From Acanthornis magna (Eukaryota; Chordata; Aves; Passeriformes; Acanthizidae): a stretch of 64,000 bases of DNA. Positions 46,231 to 61,200 of this stretch are shown here, in pieces (the first letter of the stretch is position 1; every line of letters begins with the position of its first letter). The notes beneath the pieces are model-generated. The model was not told where the DNA came from and made no database searches. It worked only from the letters and a program-made list of their open reading frames with translations. The DNA lies in contig JAWUZG010000159.1 of the NCBI GenBank assembly GCA_036785705.1, forward strand, positions 5,642,001 to 5,706,000, read 5' to 3'. Both the position numbers and the translations under genes were made by a program.

Positions 46231-49200
46231 AAACAAAACCAAAAAACCCTCAATAACTATGAAAACAACACCCAAGCATGAGTACAGCTGAAAAAAACTG
46301 AAAATAGAAATAGAAAATGGTAATAGAAATAATAGAAAATGAAAAATTGCCATCCTCTAGTTTCTTACTGTTTTGGATATCTCCTACCTTTAATATTTCA
46401 CAAATTACAGTATTTAACACATCTAATCATACAGGCATGTTACATACATATGTTACCTGCTTTTGTTTAAAAATCGTTGTATTCAATTAGTAGTTGACAG
46501 AATGTCATTTTTTTGTTGAGGAATGAATTCTTTTTGTACAAGCAAACCCCAATAGGGCTTAATTTGCAATGCAATATTGACTGTCATCTCTGAATCAAAA
46601 ATGAGTCCTTCATAATGAATTCATTGAATTGTTTGGGCACTGTTGCATCACTGTGTTCAATGGGATTAAAAAGAAGAGTTGGAAAAAAACTCTATTGAAA
46701 GGAAACTGCAAAACTTCATTGGCCCAACCACTAAGAGCATGCTAATTAACTAGCAGCAGTTACTTGAATAATCAAGACAGGTTTTTTCTTGTATTTATTA
46801 CATGCACTTTCAGGTATTTGTTACATCAGCTGTGATATTTATCTAAGCATTGATTTAGAACACCACATGTGTGTGAGAATAAAGGGGTTAATTTTGATCA
46901 CTCAAACTGCCGATACTCTCTTTAGAGTGCTTTGTGACACCAGCAACTTTTCACCTTTCCCTCAGGATTTTAAATCCACTAGCGCTTTTCAGATGGCTTA
47001 TAGCAATTTTAGTGCTTCCCAAACACAGTTCTAACCATTCAGCTGTTCAGCACCCACTGAGAAAATTGGTTTCCTTTCCTTTGCAACTTTTCCATTTCCA
47101 CAGACCAGAGGTTAATATTTTCAATACAGACTCTCTATTAAAGAAACAAAAAATGTTTACAACATGGGTGACATAATTATCTCTACAGTGTTAAAACCCA
47201 AGATGTGGATTTGCCTACAGGCAAATTAAGGCTTTCTGACCATTTGATTCCTGTCTCCACAGAAAATTTGCAGTGGTAATGGCTGGAGATATATAAATAT
47301 ATATTTATGCTTTATCACATTGACTGGCATTTGAAACTTTTCTTTTTTGAAAGCCATTCCTGAGAGTCCACCCCTGTTGTTCTGAATCCATCAGTTTGGA
47401 TCGGATTTAACAATGTCTCTGTGCTTCAACATACTGCTGCAAGGACTCATGAACCCTCACATAAATTTTCTTGATGAGAGAAGCTTTTGTATGAGCTTCT
47501 TAGAGCAGTTGGCAACAAAATATAAGAAACATCTACCACACTTCCCTGGATTGGATTAAGGGATGAAAAAGTAAGAGGAGAGCAAACACCACAACACTTT
47601 GTAGTCCTGTTTGACAACTAAGGGATAAATTGCATCCTGTCTTCTATTCTTAATAAAAAGCATAAGACCTATTATATTTGTTAATCCAAAATCCACCTAG
47701 GCTAATATTCTGCTTCTGACAGCAAGGAATATTGGACATCATGAGAAGAGTACAAAAAAGTGGCTAGTGATGCATTCCCAGCATGGTTATGGCTCAAAGA
47801 CTTCTGGAATAAGTGGTGGGACTTTGTATTCAAGGACTTCTTGTGGTGTCTTTGTATTCATCAATTTTTTTCTGCAGGGGATATTCACATGCACATTTTT
47901 AACACACAGCAGGTCCTGTGTCAGGGATTCCACAGATTAACTACTCCCTCTCAGAGATGTGTGCCCTTGAACCTGCCATCTCCTCATTCGTTAGGATGCT
48001 CCTTACAATGTTGAACAAGACAGTGAATAATCAGCCTTTTTCCCCCTTTGCCATGCCACTAGCTTGAGGTTTTGGTAGCTTTTCTCAGATTTTTAGCTTA
48101 TCTCCATGCTGCTTCCCCTGGCTCATATTGTCGTGGACTAGGGAAGGAAGAATAGGAAAAAAAAAAAAGAGTGAAAATGGGAAAAAGACAGAACCACTGA
48201 GGAGCCTGAACCAAGCTGGGGGGAATGCAGTACTCAGGATGTTTACACCTCTGTCCGGAGCAGAGAGTAAGGTCAGGAAAACAGGCTGGGCCCAAACCCA
48301 GAGGAAGGAGAGTGGAAATCCCCAAACTACAGGAACAGGTGACAACTCCAGGAAAGACCCTCTGTCTAGTTTTGATGATACAGGTACTGAGATTCAGAAG
48401 GAATTTTGGCCATCAGAACTCAGCTGGAAGCTACACACTCCCTATATTCCTTCCCTTCCCCCCTATATTTTGGGTTGCAATCGAATGAATAAAAGTTTTG
48501 AATTCCTTAACATCTGGGCATACACAGGCAGGTTTTACTTCCTCTATATCCCTGCAGTCCCACTAATATTTCAGCCCGTGATAACCTGAGATCACAGTTT
48601 GGCTTCAGGGAAATTCAGTGTTCTAAAGTACAGTAAAGAGATGCACCACCTTTTCTCACCACTGGAGGGAACATTTTTGCCCTAGCTTGACAAAGAACTT
48701 GGGTGTCATTAAGATAAAATAGATTATGGAGAACTTGATATATGTGTAAATCCTTCCAGATATTTAATCAATGGGGAAGCAGTGGAACAGGTTTGGGCAG
48801 CCTACAGGTTGATGACCTTTTCTGATAAAACCAGGCTGGACTATTGAAGTCATTCAATATCATCCCTGCTGCAGTTTCTCATGGCCAGCTACTTACATGG
48901 AGCACAGATTCCAGATTTTATTACATTTTAACCTGTCATCCTCATACAGGTTATTGCAATAGGACATAAGAAAGTAATCTGAAAGCAACATTGAAGTTTT
49001 ACCTATCCAAAAAACCTCCCCAAACAACAAACCACGCCCCTCACCCCCCCAAAAAAAACCCCCAACAACAAAACCAAACCAATATATATCCAGATTGGGA
49101 TAGAGAGAAGGAAACTGTCGGAAATATTGGCTATGAGTCCTACTATATGCATAGACATGAAATCTTGGCTGCCCACTCTATGAGCTAAAAGGTTGGATAG

Positions 49201-52200
49201 TAACAGTGCTCTAGAAAAGATTGAACCCTGGGGCTTACTGCGAGGCACTGATGGATTTAATGAGCTGGGTGTGTCTTGAGGGAATGAAGGAGATTCTTCT
49301 CAGGACATGCCTGCACTTGAAACTGTGTGGGTTTTGTGCATCTCTGTTAAATGATTTGAAAAAACTGTTGTGTGATCAATGACACACACACCCCCTCACA
49401 GCACAGCCCTGCACGCAGGGTACACTTATTTCTGTCCTTACAGTTCATCCTGCAATCACAACAGGCTTTTTAGGAGCTTAGTTTAATTTCTCATCTTGTT
49501 TAAACTCCTTTAGTGTTTTGCGTTGTTTAGCACATGTTCAGCTGTGAACCATTTCATCCCTTTCTTCTTACAAACAGAAAGAAACCTGGCAGATTAGAGT
49601 GCAACTGAAACAAAAATGCCCAGTGAAAAGGCTAATGCTATGGTTTTGCCTCTGAGCAGCAGGCTGCATTAAAAAGCACATTTCCATTTATGCAATAGAA
49701 GATTTTGTTAGTCAATAAATCCCTGCAATCTCAGAGGAAAGAATTAATCTTACATAATTGGAGTTTTGTTTCAGGAAATGAATTTATACTAAGAGATTCA
49801 ATCTCTTAATTAAAAAGATTTAGTGTGTTTGTGTTCCACTTAGCAGTTTTATTTGTTCTTTAATTTGCAGGAGTCCATACTGGGAAATAATTGAATGAAA
49901 ATGCCAGGAGGAAAGGGATGTGCATACCGGGTCTGTGTGCAGACAAGAACCAGGGTCTCTTGAGCTACGCTACTGGTTTTGACTCTTAAGGACCTCAGAA
50001 AATCTCTGCACATGGCAGTTCTCTGTTTGTAAATGAAATTCAGCAGTGGATTATCTCACAAGGCTGCTGTTAGTGCTGGAATCCATAGAAGGAGCCGTTG
50101 GTAAATGCACTACTGGTATTGCCAATGTAACAAAATCAAAGAGAGCAGGATAAGATTTCATGGATGGGAAACGCTGCCTTAACAAGAGCCTTTTTCAAAT
50201 GTCTTCCTCTCCTGACAAAAGATGAGGAAATTACTCGTAAATGCATTAAATTGCATCACATGAGGGGAAAAAAAATCAAGCTGCCATCTTTATATTCTAC
50301 CAAGAGGAGAAAACAAACATTGAGCTGTATTAGGTGCAGAAATGTTTGTATATTGAGAGTGAACCTGTGTCGAGCTTGTGTCCCAGGGTGGAAATTTTGT
50401 TTGCAAAAGAGCTGCTAGGATTGTTCTGCAAAGGGCATCCAAGCCTGCGGACCCCCCTGCCCTTCCCAGGAACTCTGGCTGCTTGGCTTACTCTTTGTGG
50501 CTGTGAAGTCTGAAAAGAGTTCACAGAGGAGCAACAGGATCAGAATTCCCCTCTCACCTTTTGTTGGAGAAGAAGAAAAGTATTTGATCCAGTCCTCTAA
50601 AAACTAAAACCTGAACTGGACCACAAACAAACCCATGTTACACTCACAAAACCATTGCCTTCCTAGCTATTGGAACTAAACTAAACCTGCTATTTTCAAC
50701 TTCATATTTTAGACCTAATTAAAAATTATTCTGAAACTATCATTTGCTATCTCTGAAGTAAGCATTAGATAGGTTTGACTTCAGCTTCCATTGAAAACTG
50801 ATGTAAAGAACTCTCACCCGTGGACACAGGCACATATTTCATCCAACCCACCACCACCAGTTCCAGGTCATGCTGATTAATGCTTTTCACATAAACACAC
50901 TTCTTATTTCAAATGTTAATGCCTGCTTAGTGCAAGGTGAAAGTCTATCCAACGATAGAATCCCTTAAGAGTGTTAATTAAACAGGACAATAATAATCCA
51001 CTGGTGATTTATAGTGAGGTGGATTACCAGAGCATAGTGGTTGGTCTGATAGGCATTTATTGCCTACTTAACCATTTAAGTATAACAAAAAAAAAATCAT
51101 TGTGGGACAAAAGGTGATGAATGTTTCTGCTAAAACAGTCCATTAAGATGATTCATTAACATTACAAAGAGGTCTGCAGCCTGTGTGCCACTTGGAGCCT
51201 TTAAAAGTCTGGGAAAGTGAGAGGCATTACCATAGGAAATGCTTTATGCTAAATGTGCGCTGATAGAATCTAAAGTCCACTTTCTGCAGATAACATCACT
51301 TTTTACATTTTGCACTACAAGGTCTAAGGATGCTTTGTACTTCTCAATTCCTCGAGAATGTATCTTCCTAACAGGGGAGAGGAGCAATAAAAGTCCCAAT
51401 ACTCTGGCATACATTCGCGTCCCTCACACTTCCCTTTGAACTGATGGGCCTGGAATGCTGAATCGCTGGTTACACCACTGCGGAATGACATGGGAGCCAT
51501 GAGTTATAGTCACAACAGCTCCAGCTTTATTAAATGCACACCAAATAAAGCTCCTATAATGATCTTTTCAGGTCAAATAACAGCAGTTGCCTGCTGTGTA
51601 GCAGCAAGGCGGTGTACCAGCCCCAACTGCTACAGGAATTGTAGGAGGGTTAAATCAGCATGTAAATATATCCAAAATAGCAAAATTAAGTCTTCAGTGT
51701 TTTCCTAGCAAATTACTCCCTGAAAGTCGAGCTAATGAAGCTTTATGGATTTATGTTGCAGCTCTTACACCTCCCTCTTGGAATAAAGGGAATAAATAAA
51801 TTCCAAGTCCCAATTGTCCTCCACCAGGTCCCACTGCAATCCCACCAGCCCCTTCATCCCTCCAAGCTCTCACCTCCCCCCACCCTGCAAGAACATGCAG
51901 GCTCCCTTATTTCCTGGGGAATACTGTAGCATGCCTTGGCATCTTCTCCTAGCCATTCCTTGACTTTTGTTTTTGATTTGGCAGCTGAATGAAGCAGTGT
52001 TTCGGCCAAGGAATATCAGAGCAATGTGCAAATCAGTTGAGTGTCTTGCTGCTGTCAAGCACAATGAACAATTGCTGAACTCTCCCTTCTTCCCCAGTGG
52101 GAGCGTTAATAAGGATTCCTTCCTCTCCTTAGGTGCTAATTCTTGCAAAACTGGTAAGGACAACTGGTAAGTGCCTCCAAATCATCTACATAACCTGTGA

Positions 52201-55200
52201 CAAATGTGTCAGCATCTTGGAAACTGGGTCAGACAAATAATTAGATTGTGTAAGTGATTTCCCTAGGGAACCAGACTAAGAGGTGCGATAGGATCTCCAC
52301 TGACCAGGAGTCAGTAGAACCTTGTTTATAGTGTGTGCAGCACCTGTCCAGACTTCCTGCATGGTCACAAAAACAAGCTGGACCAGGTTCTAGGAGCACA
52401 AAAAGACACTTGCTGCAGACCTAATAAATTCCGCCTCTCAGTAGATAATTACCGTGTTTTATTTCTCAGTCAGTGAATTAGCACAGCTACACCAAATCCT
52501 GGGCTGGAGATGACTTAGATTTGTTATCCCTGCATGGCTTTCATTTTCACTTCTAGATGCTTCAGTTAAAAGTGACACATTACAGATAATGAATCCGCAC
52601 AAGGGAATGATGCTGAGGGACACACGTGACATCAAACACAGTTACCCCAAGCACAGCTCCCCCCAATAACGCTCAATATCTTCTGATTGCTTGGGGAGTT
52701 GGGCAGGCAACATTTAATATCTGGTGCCAAATATATTTCCACTTTATTCTTTTAGCAAACAAGGCTCTGGCTGCATCCATGAGCTGTGACAAGGCTTCCT
52801 TGCAAAGCACCCTGTACTGCACCGACCTCACCTACAGAAATGGGATAACTGTTTCCAAGCTGGCCATTACCAAGTAACCCACAAACCAGACTTAGCCATG
52901 GTAAACATCTTTCAAATGAGCTCTGCTGATTAATGAATTGAGAGTGCTGAGGTGTGGAGCTGTGAGCTGTTGAAACCCATGCTCTGCACCTCTGCTGAAT
53001 GCCTTTCTTTTCGAATCCCCTGGGACACTTACAAGTCTCAGCTCTGAGTCAATAATGCCCAGGGGTGCCCAGAGCTGGGGAAGTGCCTCTGTGGGAGGAT
53101 CAGGCCTGGGTGTCAGACAGACGCAGGAAGGAAGGAATACAAACTAGTGGGAGGCTGGCAGAAGCACAGGCTGAACCAGAAAGAGAAGCTGAACGTGTGT
53201 GTCCAGTGGCTTGATGAGATTCAGAGTGGGAACGAGGATGAAAGGACTGGATGGAAAGATCCATGTTTGCAAAGCAAAGGAGAAGGGTTGGATTTTCAAC
53301 CTTTCAACACGTTTTCTAATTTTTCCCCCACATACTGAATTGAATCTAATTTCAGTAATAGCTGAGAGACAGCCATCAACATCTTTTTGTATTTTACTCG
53401 AGATATTCCTTACAAAGTTCCCACAAACTTATCCAGCAGATTTCATCACCCCAGACCACACTTCACTTATGATGTCTTCTTCAACCTACAAAAGTACTGA
53501 CGGCAAACACCTCATGTTTGTAGAATACAGAGAAAGACCTCATCTCAGAAAAGCTGGTTGAGAAATTCTGGAAAAAGTGCTTTTTTCCAGTCAGAAAATG
53601 CTAACTTGCAAAAAAAAAAAATCTATATTTTTTTAAGCAATATGCTGATTTCCATGAAAATACAGTTAGGTAGGTTCAGATATTTCCAAGAGAAAAAATC
53701 TGTTCTGAATGAGAATGGAGTAGAAATGTGGGTGGGATTTTATTAGACTCCCAAAGTCAGAAGAAAACCCAAATATATGCTAGCACCCTACCAAACTCAA
53801 CAGAATGACTGTCTACTCTCCCTGCAGCTACTTTATTTTGTTAAAAAAAAAGAAAAAAGAGAAACTGCCTGATGAAACAGCTGGTGACTAAGTCTCACCT
53901 ACGAAGCACAGGACTCCAAGCAAGCTCTTTTTCAACCCACTACAGAGCCCAAATTTCAGTCTGACAAAAATAATGTTGAAAACATTATGTCAAATGTCTG
54001 CTCCAAATCCCATAAAGCACTCCTTGGACAGGGCCCAAGTAAATACCCTAGCCACTGGATGTTGGCTATTCTGGGATGTCTCATTCTTTCTATTCATGTT
54101 TTGTTTTTTAAATCATTCTGTGACAAATCTAAAACAAATGTCAAAACCGTTAATTTTTTTATACGCTAGATTTTTTTTCTGTTTCTGGACAACTCCAATT
54201 CTCAGTGCACCACCCTTAACTCTTCAATTCATTTCTTCTCTTATAACTTGGTCCAACTTGCTGGCCTTTAGAAGAGTGAGAGACACTTAGATCTTGCACA
54301 GGGAAAATTAATTTGATTTGTGCATTCTGTATTGTCCTATATCACTGATTTTTAAAATTACTTCACAGGCCTTTGGGGCCCATGAGCTGCTTTTACAGGG
54401 ATCCAAAAAGGTAAATAAGACACATTGCTTTGGCATGACATAAAGAATTGGCTGCCACCAAAGTCTGCAAACCAAAAAATGGTAAAGATCACTGCTTTAT
54501 ACAAATATACCTGTGTCCTACTGCTGTTAGTATAGGTTGAAAGCTTGTAATAAGCTTTTATTTGCACTGGGATAAAAAATTATTGACATTATTACAATCT
54601 AAGTGAATCACAACATTTTTTGGAGGAGAGTAAGAGGAATACTTTGGCTCAGGAGATACATGTATAGCCAGATCCATCACTTTCAAGTGAAAGCAATTTT
54701 ACAAGAGTCGCAGTTAATATAAAGTTCATGTTGTTACTTTTTCCTCATGTACCCATACGAAAACTGGAGAAAATTATAATTTGACACAATTGTTTTTCAT
54801 GATTAACAGTTATCACATCTCTAATATGATCCCTAAGCATGAGAGTGGCTAATCAAAATGCTAAATAAAATCTGCTTTACATGGCATTAAACACAGTTGG
54901 CAATCAATTTTGTTTCTGATTAATTAATTCCCATAAACTTACTTAGATTCAGAAAACATGGTATTTTTTCTGTCTATCCACCTGGACATCTCAACTAGAA
55001 AGTCTGTGAGGCAGCAAATTTTAGTTAGATACAATTAATATCTTGTTTCTAGAAGTCTCAACGGTTCTTCTTCAGAACTGTACTTTAACAGGAGAATTTT
55101 CTTTACGCCCAGCACAACGATGCAGTCAAGACACAATTAGGCTCTGCAGTTTATGAGCTCCCTTGATGGCCAAAGTGCTCTTCCATACATACCAAATATA

Positions 55201-58200
55201 GTAAACAGTAAATGCTCAGCTTTTTGTTCTTGCCTCAAGGCTTAGAAACAACTTGCAAATCCTCTCAATTCACTTTGCGTCCCCATTCCTTCCATTAGAC
55301 TTGCTAACAGTATCTTTCACAAAGATTCTTTTGTTTCTGCTGAAAATCTCTTAAAGATTTCTTTGACATTTCTCTTTCTCTCAGCATCCTGTCACAGGGT
55401 GCTGGACCTTCATCCTGGGACATACCCAAATCCTTCCTTTTTCCAAGCTGCAGTGAAACCTTCCATCCCACTCTTTGACAAAGGAAGAGTGTAGACACTA
55501 TCCCTTAACAAAAACCAAAACCTTAAAGGTATGAACTGCTGAACTCTTCCCAGAACTGGCAGAGTGCCCTCAGACCCCATCACATCGTGGAATCTTTAAG
55601 ATATTCTGGATGTTGTTACTTTACTCCATTATTTAGCCTTTACTCGGTATGTACTTCCTGTCCTAAATGACGTTTTTCTCTCTTCTCCTTCCTCAATCTC
55701 TTCCTATCTGTTTCCAAATAAAACAGTAGCCCATGCTTTAAGTCAGAAATACCCTTATTAAATCCAATAATATAACACAGCTTCTTTCCAAAGAAACTGA
55801 CATTTCTACTTGCAAATGGAGCCAGTGTAATTCCCAAATCATCCAAATGATGGACTTTTGCTGTCTGGCTTGTCATCGTGTCCCAATTACAGACAGTAAG
55901 ATGCTCTGTAAACAGGTTTTTGCTGAAGTGGAAGGTCTCCTGTGCTGTTCTCCTCATGTATTCAGGACATGGAAATAGGGACAGGAATAATCAGGAAGTG
56001 ATTCAAAATCTCCATAGCTCTCATCTGTGTGAGGACACGCTGCCTATGCTGCACGTATCCTGCAGTTACTCAGCTGGAAGAACAGGAGTTTGGTCCTGTG
56101 TGGTTTATCATCAGAAATGCAATTTCGCTAGACATTAAACAACTGAAGCCTTTCCCCTGCTCATGATAAACATTTTATTCTCAAAAGATGGTTTTTATCC
56201 CCAAAACAAATGTGAGGACCTTTCTGGAATGTAAAAATTTTATCTTCTCTGGATTTTGCATTTTTATTTTCATGACCTTAACAGATCTCATCCCAAGGAA
56301 AAAATTTAAATTTTTATACAAACTCTAAATAATCTGTATTATAGCCCCTTGATTTAAATAAACAAACAAACATGCAAACTGCTTCCTTCTGCTCTTTTCC
56401 CGACAATCCAAATATTTAGTACCCTTTATAGGATGCTAACTGTGGAAATCCATGCTTTTAAATTATGCTTTTTGGGTGCCTCGAACAACAAAAACAACAG
56501 ATTCTCTCTTGCGGTCGGACCACCAGAGCGGAGTAAAGTGCAGTAACTCTGAGAGTTTCTGCCCCATGTTCTGCTCTGCTTGTCCTTTTGAAAGGGGGCT
56601 CAATGAAGAGCCTTGTTGAGACCTCCGCTGGTGCCACTGTTTATAGAGGGGGTCATTAGGAACAGTTTAGTCAGAACAAAAGGGGTTTTGTTTCTATTGT
56701 CCCGCTTGCAGTTTGACGATGTCTTAACTGAAAAATTATCTTAATAGTCTAACAGTATATATTCGCCTATGGGGCTCAGACAACTGCAGAAAGGGCTTTG
56801 GATGAATGCTGAAAAGATGCACTTGACAAAGCCAACTCAGTGCACGCTGAGCACCATTTAGGAAGCACATTTTTTCTGACTGAAAACTTAGAAGTGCCAG
56901 TCTCGGAAAGATAAACTCTTACAACTAAAGTATCCTCCACAAAAGGGGCAGCAGTGACACCAAGCACTCCATTCTCAGCCATGGGGAGCCTGGGGAGGCT
57001 CCTGGCTCGGTGAAAACACACACACAGTGCTGCACCAGCCCACACCAGCAGAGGAAACAGGCCCTTCAGATTATTTTAAAATCCTCCTGATTAATGATTT
57101 TGTGCTGCTAAAGGTCTGGGAGATTGCTTCATGCAGCCACTTGTAATGTGGCAAACCTCCTTCCCCCAGAATTGGGGCCGGGCTGTGCTCCCCTGCACTC
57201 CTTGGGAGAGGATTTTTGTGGCCAGGGCTTTAGAGAGTCAAATGAATCTCCAGCTTCCATCTTGCTGCTTCAGAAACACTGCTATAAATCACCGCAGATA
57301 TAAAGAAAGTTATTTTAGAGGCAGAACCAGAGACCAAAAAAAAAAAAAAATGCACATTGTGTCTCCGCAGCCCCATGCAGCTTGGAATTGGCAGCTCAAA
57401 ACTTCCAACTGGAGTGGCTCTAATGTGTGTTCAAAATAAGCTGTGAAAATAATTGTTCCTATGGAAATGAAATATAAATAAAAGTAGGGGCTGAGACCAT
57501 ATAAGATAGTGTTGGACCAAATTCTGTTTCCTGCTTATTTAAATGCACAAGATAAGCCTCAACAGGAGAGAAGCTGCGGGGTGCAGCTGTTGTATATAAT
57601 CCTGCTTCCTACAGACCTGTAAAACCAGCAGTCTCCAAAGATCTCTCTGCTCCAGCAACACGAGTTTTATGATTCAGGGGCATGGTACATAAGGTTTAGC
57701 ATACACACCCCAATTTTCCATGCAACCTCCCCTGTTAGGATTACTAATACTTGTGGCATGAGTAGTTTGTAGAGCAGCTGTGCAAGGGTTATGCAAGCAT
57801 TTATGTACACATTGGAATAAAAGCACAAAATAATGGTTCTTTTGAGGTATTACCCTGCACCTGCCTGGAGAGAAAAAGCAAAGCCATCCAAATTCATCCC
57901 ATTGCATTTACAGGTCAGGATCAGTTAATTTGTTCCTTTTGAAAAAAGATGAGTAAGTTTTATATGCTTTTTGTTCAGCATAAGAATACCAAACTTCTCT
58001 GCCTTTAGTGAACGTCAACAGCAGAAAACTAAAAAAGACATAAATATATGCTAATAAGAAGAATCCTGAATGTCTGCAGGAGCAAAGATCACCATTTATT
58101 GCAAGAAAATGTAACAACTAAGCAGATTTTCAGAGGCATATTTCCAAGGTGCTGCAGCATGGCTCAAATCTGCTCCGAACAGTGACGTCCGAGCTCGTGC

Positions 58201-61200
58201 CCAGCATAGCTTTTCACAAATATAAGCCTGAGATCTCAGACGTTCAGATTACAATGTTAGCAATGAAGGAAATACCTGGCCTTGTGCCAAAAGCGTCAAC
58301 CAAATCAAGTGTGCACACAATAATTTAATAGTACAAAATTAAATTCCGTTTTCTTCAGGCTCCTTTGGCAATATTTGAGCCTACATTAAACAATACTCCT
58401 ATGCCTGGATCTGTGCTGCAGAAATATATTACTTACCTAAAACTTAAAGACATTATTGAAGTATATTCTGTATGTTTGCACACTCACAAATGTTCATACC
58501 AATATAAAAACATATGTCAAAAATATAGCACAGGCCTAAGTTCAAATTATACATAGATGTAAGATAAATGTAGCACTGCAAAAGTTTCAGTGACATGAAC
58601 TCATTTTTAATGTTCTCTGATGTCAATAGCAGTAAAAGGATCCCCGTGGAGATCCAGTTTGACGAAGTGAAGGGCTGAACCATGAAGGACTGAACTCCGT
58701 CCACCTTGCTCAGCTGATGAATGTTAGATTCAGCGCTATAGTCCCATTTCATAAATCCTAAAATTCTATTTTAGCTTTCACTGGCATCCCCAGATGTAAT
58801 TATGCCTTTTTCATGCCCCTAAACCAATTTCATTTCTGACTCTCCTCTGATCAGTAACACTGAGATTCCATACTTAATTTTATAACATGATCAGTATTGT
58901 CCAGCACAGCACAGCTCAACCTAGATCTGTACAAATTCCTGGATTAGAGCTAATACAATGGCTTTAGCCATAATGTGATTAACTTCACGTTGGTGACTAC
59001 GTTCTCAGTAATAATGCTGGAGAGATGAAAAGAAACTTTTGATAAGAATGATCCAATATAGCGTAAAAAATACTCAAGCTAATTATCCATTCTTACACAA
59101 ATAATAATGTTATTATTTTTACTCTATAAGGGTTTTTCATGCAAAGGGCATAGACAAACAGTTCAAAATTCCCCAAACACATGCTATTTTAGTGGGACTA
59201 TTTGGAAGGAGAAAAAAGTTTGCTGTAATTTAGGACTTGCACTTTGTTCAACACAAATGAGAGAAGATGCAAAACAGAATGGAAAAGAACCATGGTTAAA
59301 GTTAAAAAGAGGACATCAAAGTAGGAAGACAAGGAGCTTGAAACTGAATCAGCAGAAAAGAGGAAAAAATGCTTTGTGTCTGATTTTTGAAAAGTCATTA
59401 AATGAGTTTCTGAGCAGAACCCACACTTTTTACTGCCCATTTGGTAAAACTGAATGCAAATGACCAAATTCTGCCACTGGCCTGTGCTTTGGATGGGTAC
59501 ACGATGGGGGCAAACAAATTCACCAGGGCAAACCTGTGCATTTTTGTCCATTTCATGTTTTTTAATTAGCCCCTTTATTTATCTCCTAAATACATACTTT
59601 CAAATATACTGCCTTCCACACAAACAAAAAAAATGGTAGTAGTTGGTACTAAACTCAGGTAAGAGCATGCACACAAAGCTCAGAGAGATCAAAAAATTAC
59701 TCAGTTGGTAATGTGGCTTGTGCAGAACTCCAGAGACACTGGGAGTTTGTTTTTATAGAAATTATCTGAAACAGCAAGTGCCAACAAACTGGGATTACTT
59801 CATCACAAGCATTTCGTTTTCCGTCTCAAGAAGAGGAGGATACACAAAAGAAGTAGAGAAGAGTAGGAGGAAAAACTGGTTTCTTAATTGATCCAGGAAG
59901 GAGAAAGAAAGACAGTGACATGAAGGTGCCAATATTTCAACAACCTGTGTGGAACTGATCCTACAGGAAGCAGGATGGGGCTTACACAGCAGGCAGGAAA
60001 GGGGGGAAGAGAAAGAGGTTGTCCATGAGAAAAGGTACAAACTGGATTGCCTTTCTATTTGAAAGGTATTTGAAATTCAAGCTCAGATCTGAGGGCTGAA
60101 CCACTGTGCTTTGAGCTGCATCATCCCTTAGTGTATCCAGCAGAATAAATGCTGCCCTTTGTTGTGTCCCAAACCAAGATGAAGGCAAGAAGCTGAGGAC
60201 TTCACATCAAAAAGTTATTCTTTAACAAATTCACTTTCTCATCCCACGCTGCTGGAGTGGTTTTGTTAGTACTGTTTTAAGTACCCCCATTGCAAACTAT
60301 CATGCATTTATTAAATGCTGCACCAGTGTGGCAGGATGACAGAAAATACTGTAAAAAAGAGAAAACTTTCCCAACTGTTCCTATAAAAGCACAGGATACA
60401 GTTGCAACATTGCCCCTTTTAAGAGTGTAACTTGCATTAAATCAGAAGATAGCTAAATGTGGCCTAACCCAGACCACTTAAACTGACAAAACAAGGAGGA
60501 AATAGATTCAAACTTCACTTTTTCAAGAAATTCATCAAAACAAGGGTTTCAAGGTTTTCTTTTTGTCCTCTGCTCTTTCTCCAATGCCACCTACAGCTCC
60601 AAGAGCAGTTACCTGAGGTGTCAGCAAGTGAACAGAGAAACCTCCCACACTTTTCCTTTACTTTTTCTGAGCACATTGCCATTCCAGAACACAACACTGA
60701 CCTGAAGTTTAGTCAGTTTTTAAATGGGACCTACAAGCAATTCAAGTGTAAGTAATTTAGGCAGCAGAGACACCTGCTCCCCATTCCACTGTTCCATTCT
60801 TGCAGACTTTTTAATCTCATATCCATGCCAAAGGCAAGGCTCCTTGTCCTACTGCTGCTTGATGAAAGGTCAACACTCACACCTCTGGAAAAACAGTCTA
60901 AAAGGAACAAAAAAGGAAGAGAAATCAAGTTGTCTGCGGCTGAAAAGGAGAGCAGAGAGATATCAAATCATGTCTCTGCCCTTCCTGTGGCAGCCCGACC
61001 CAGACACCCTCTCCTTGCCCCCAGCTGTGCATTCCTGTGGCCTCCCTCGTTCCACCACATCATGGAGGCAGTCAGGAGGAGCTGATCCAGCAGAAAATTA
61101 ATTCAGCAAAAACAAATGGTTAAAAAAAAAAAAAAAAATCTTTTAAAAACAGAACCAGCTTCCTGACCTGTGTGTAAGTGTTGGTACCGGCACTGGAGAG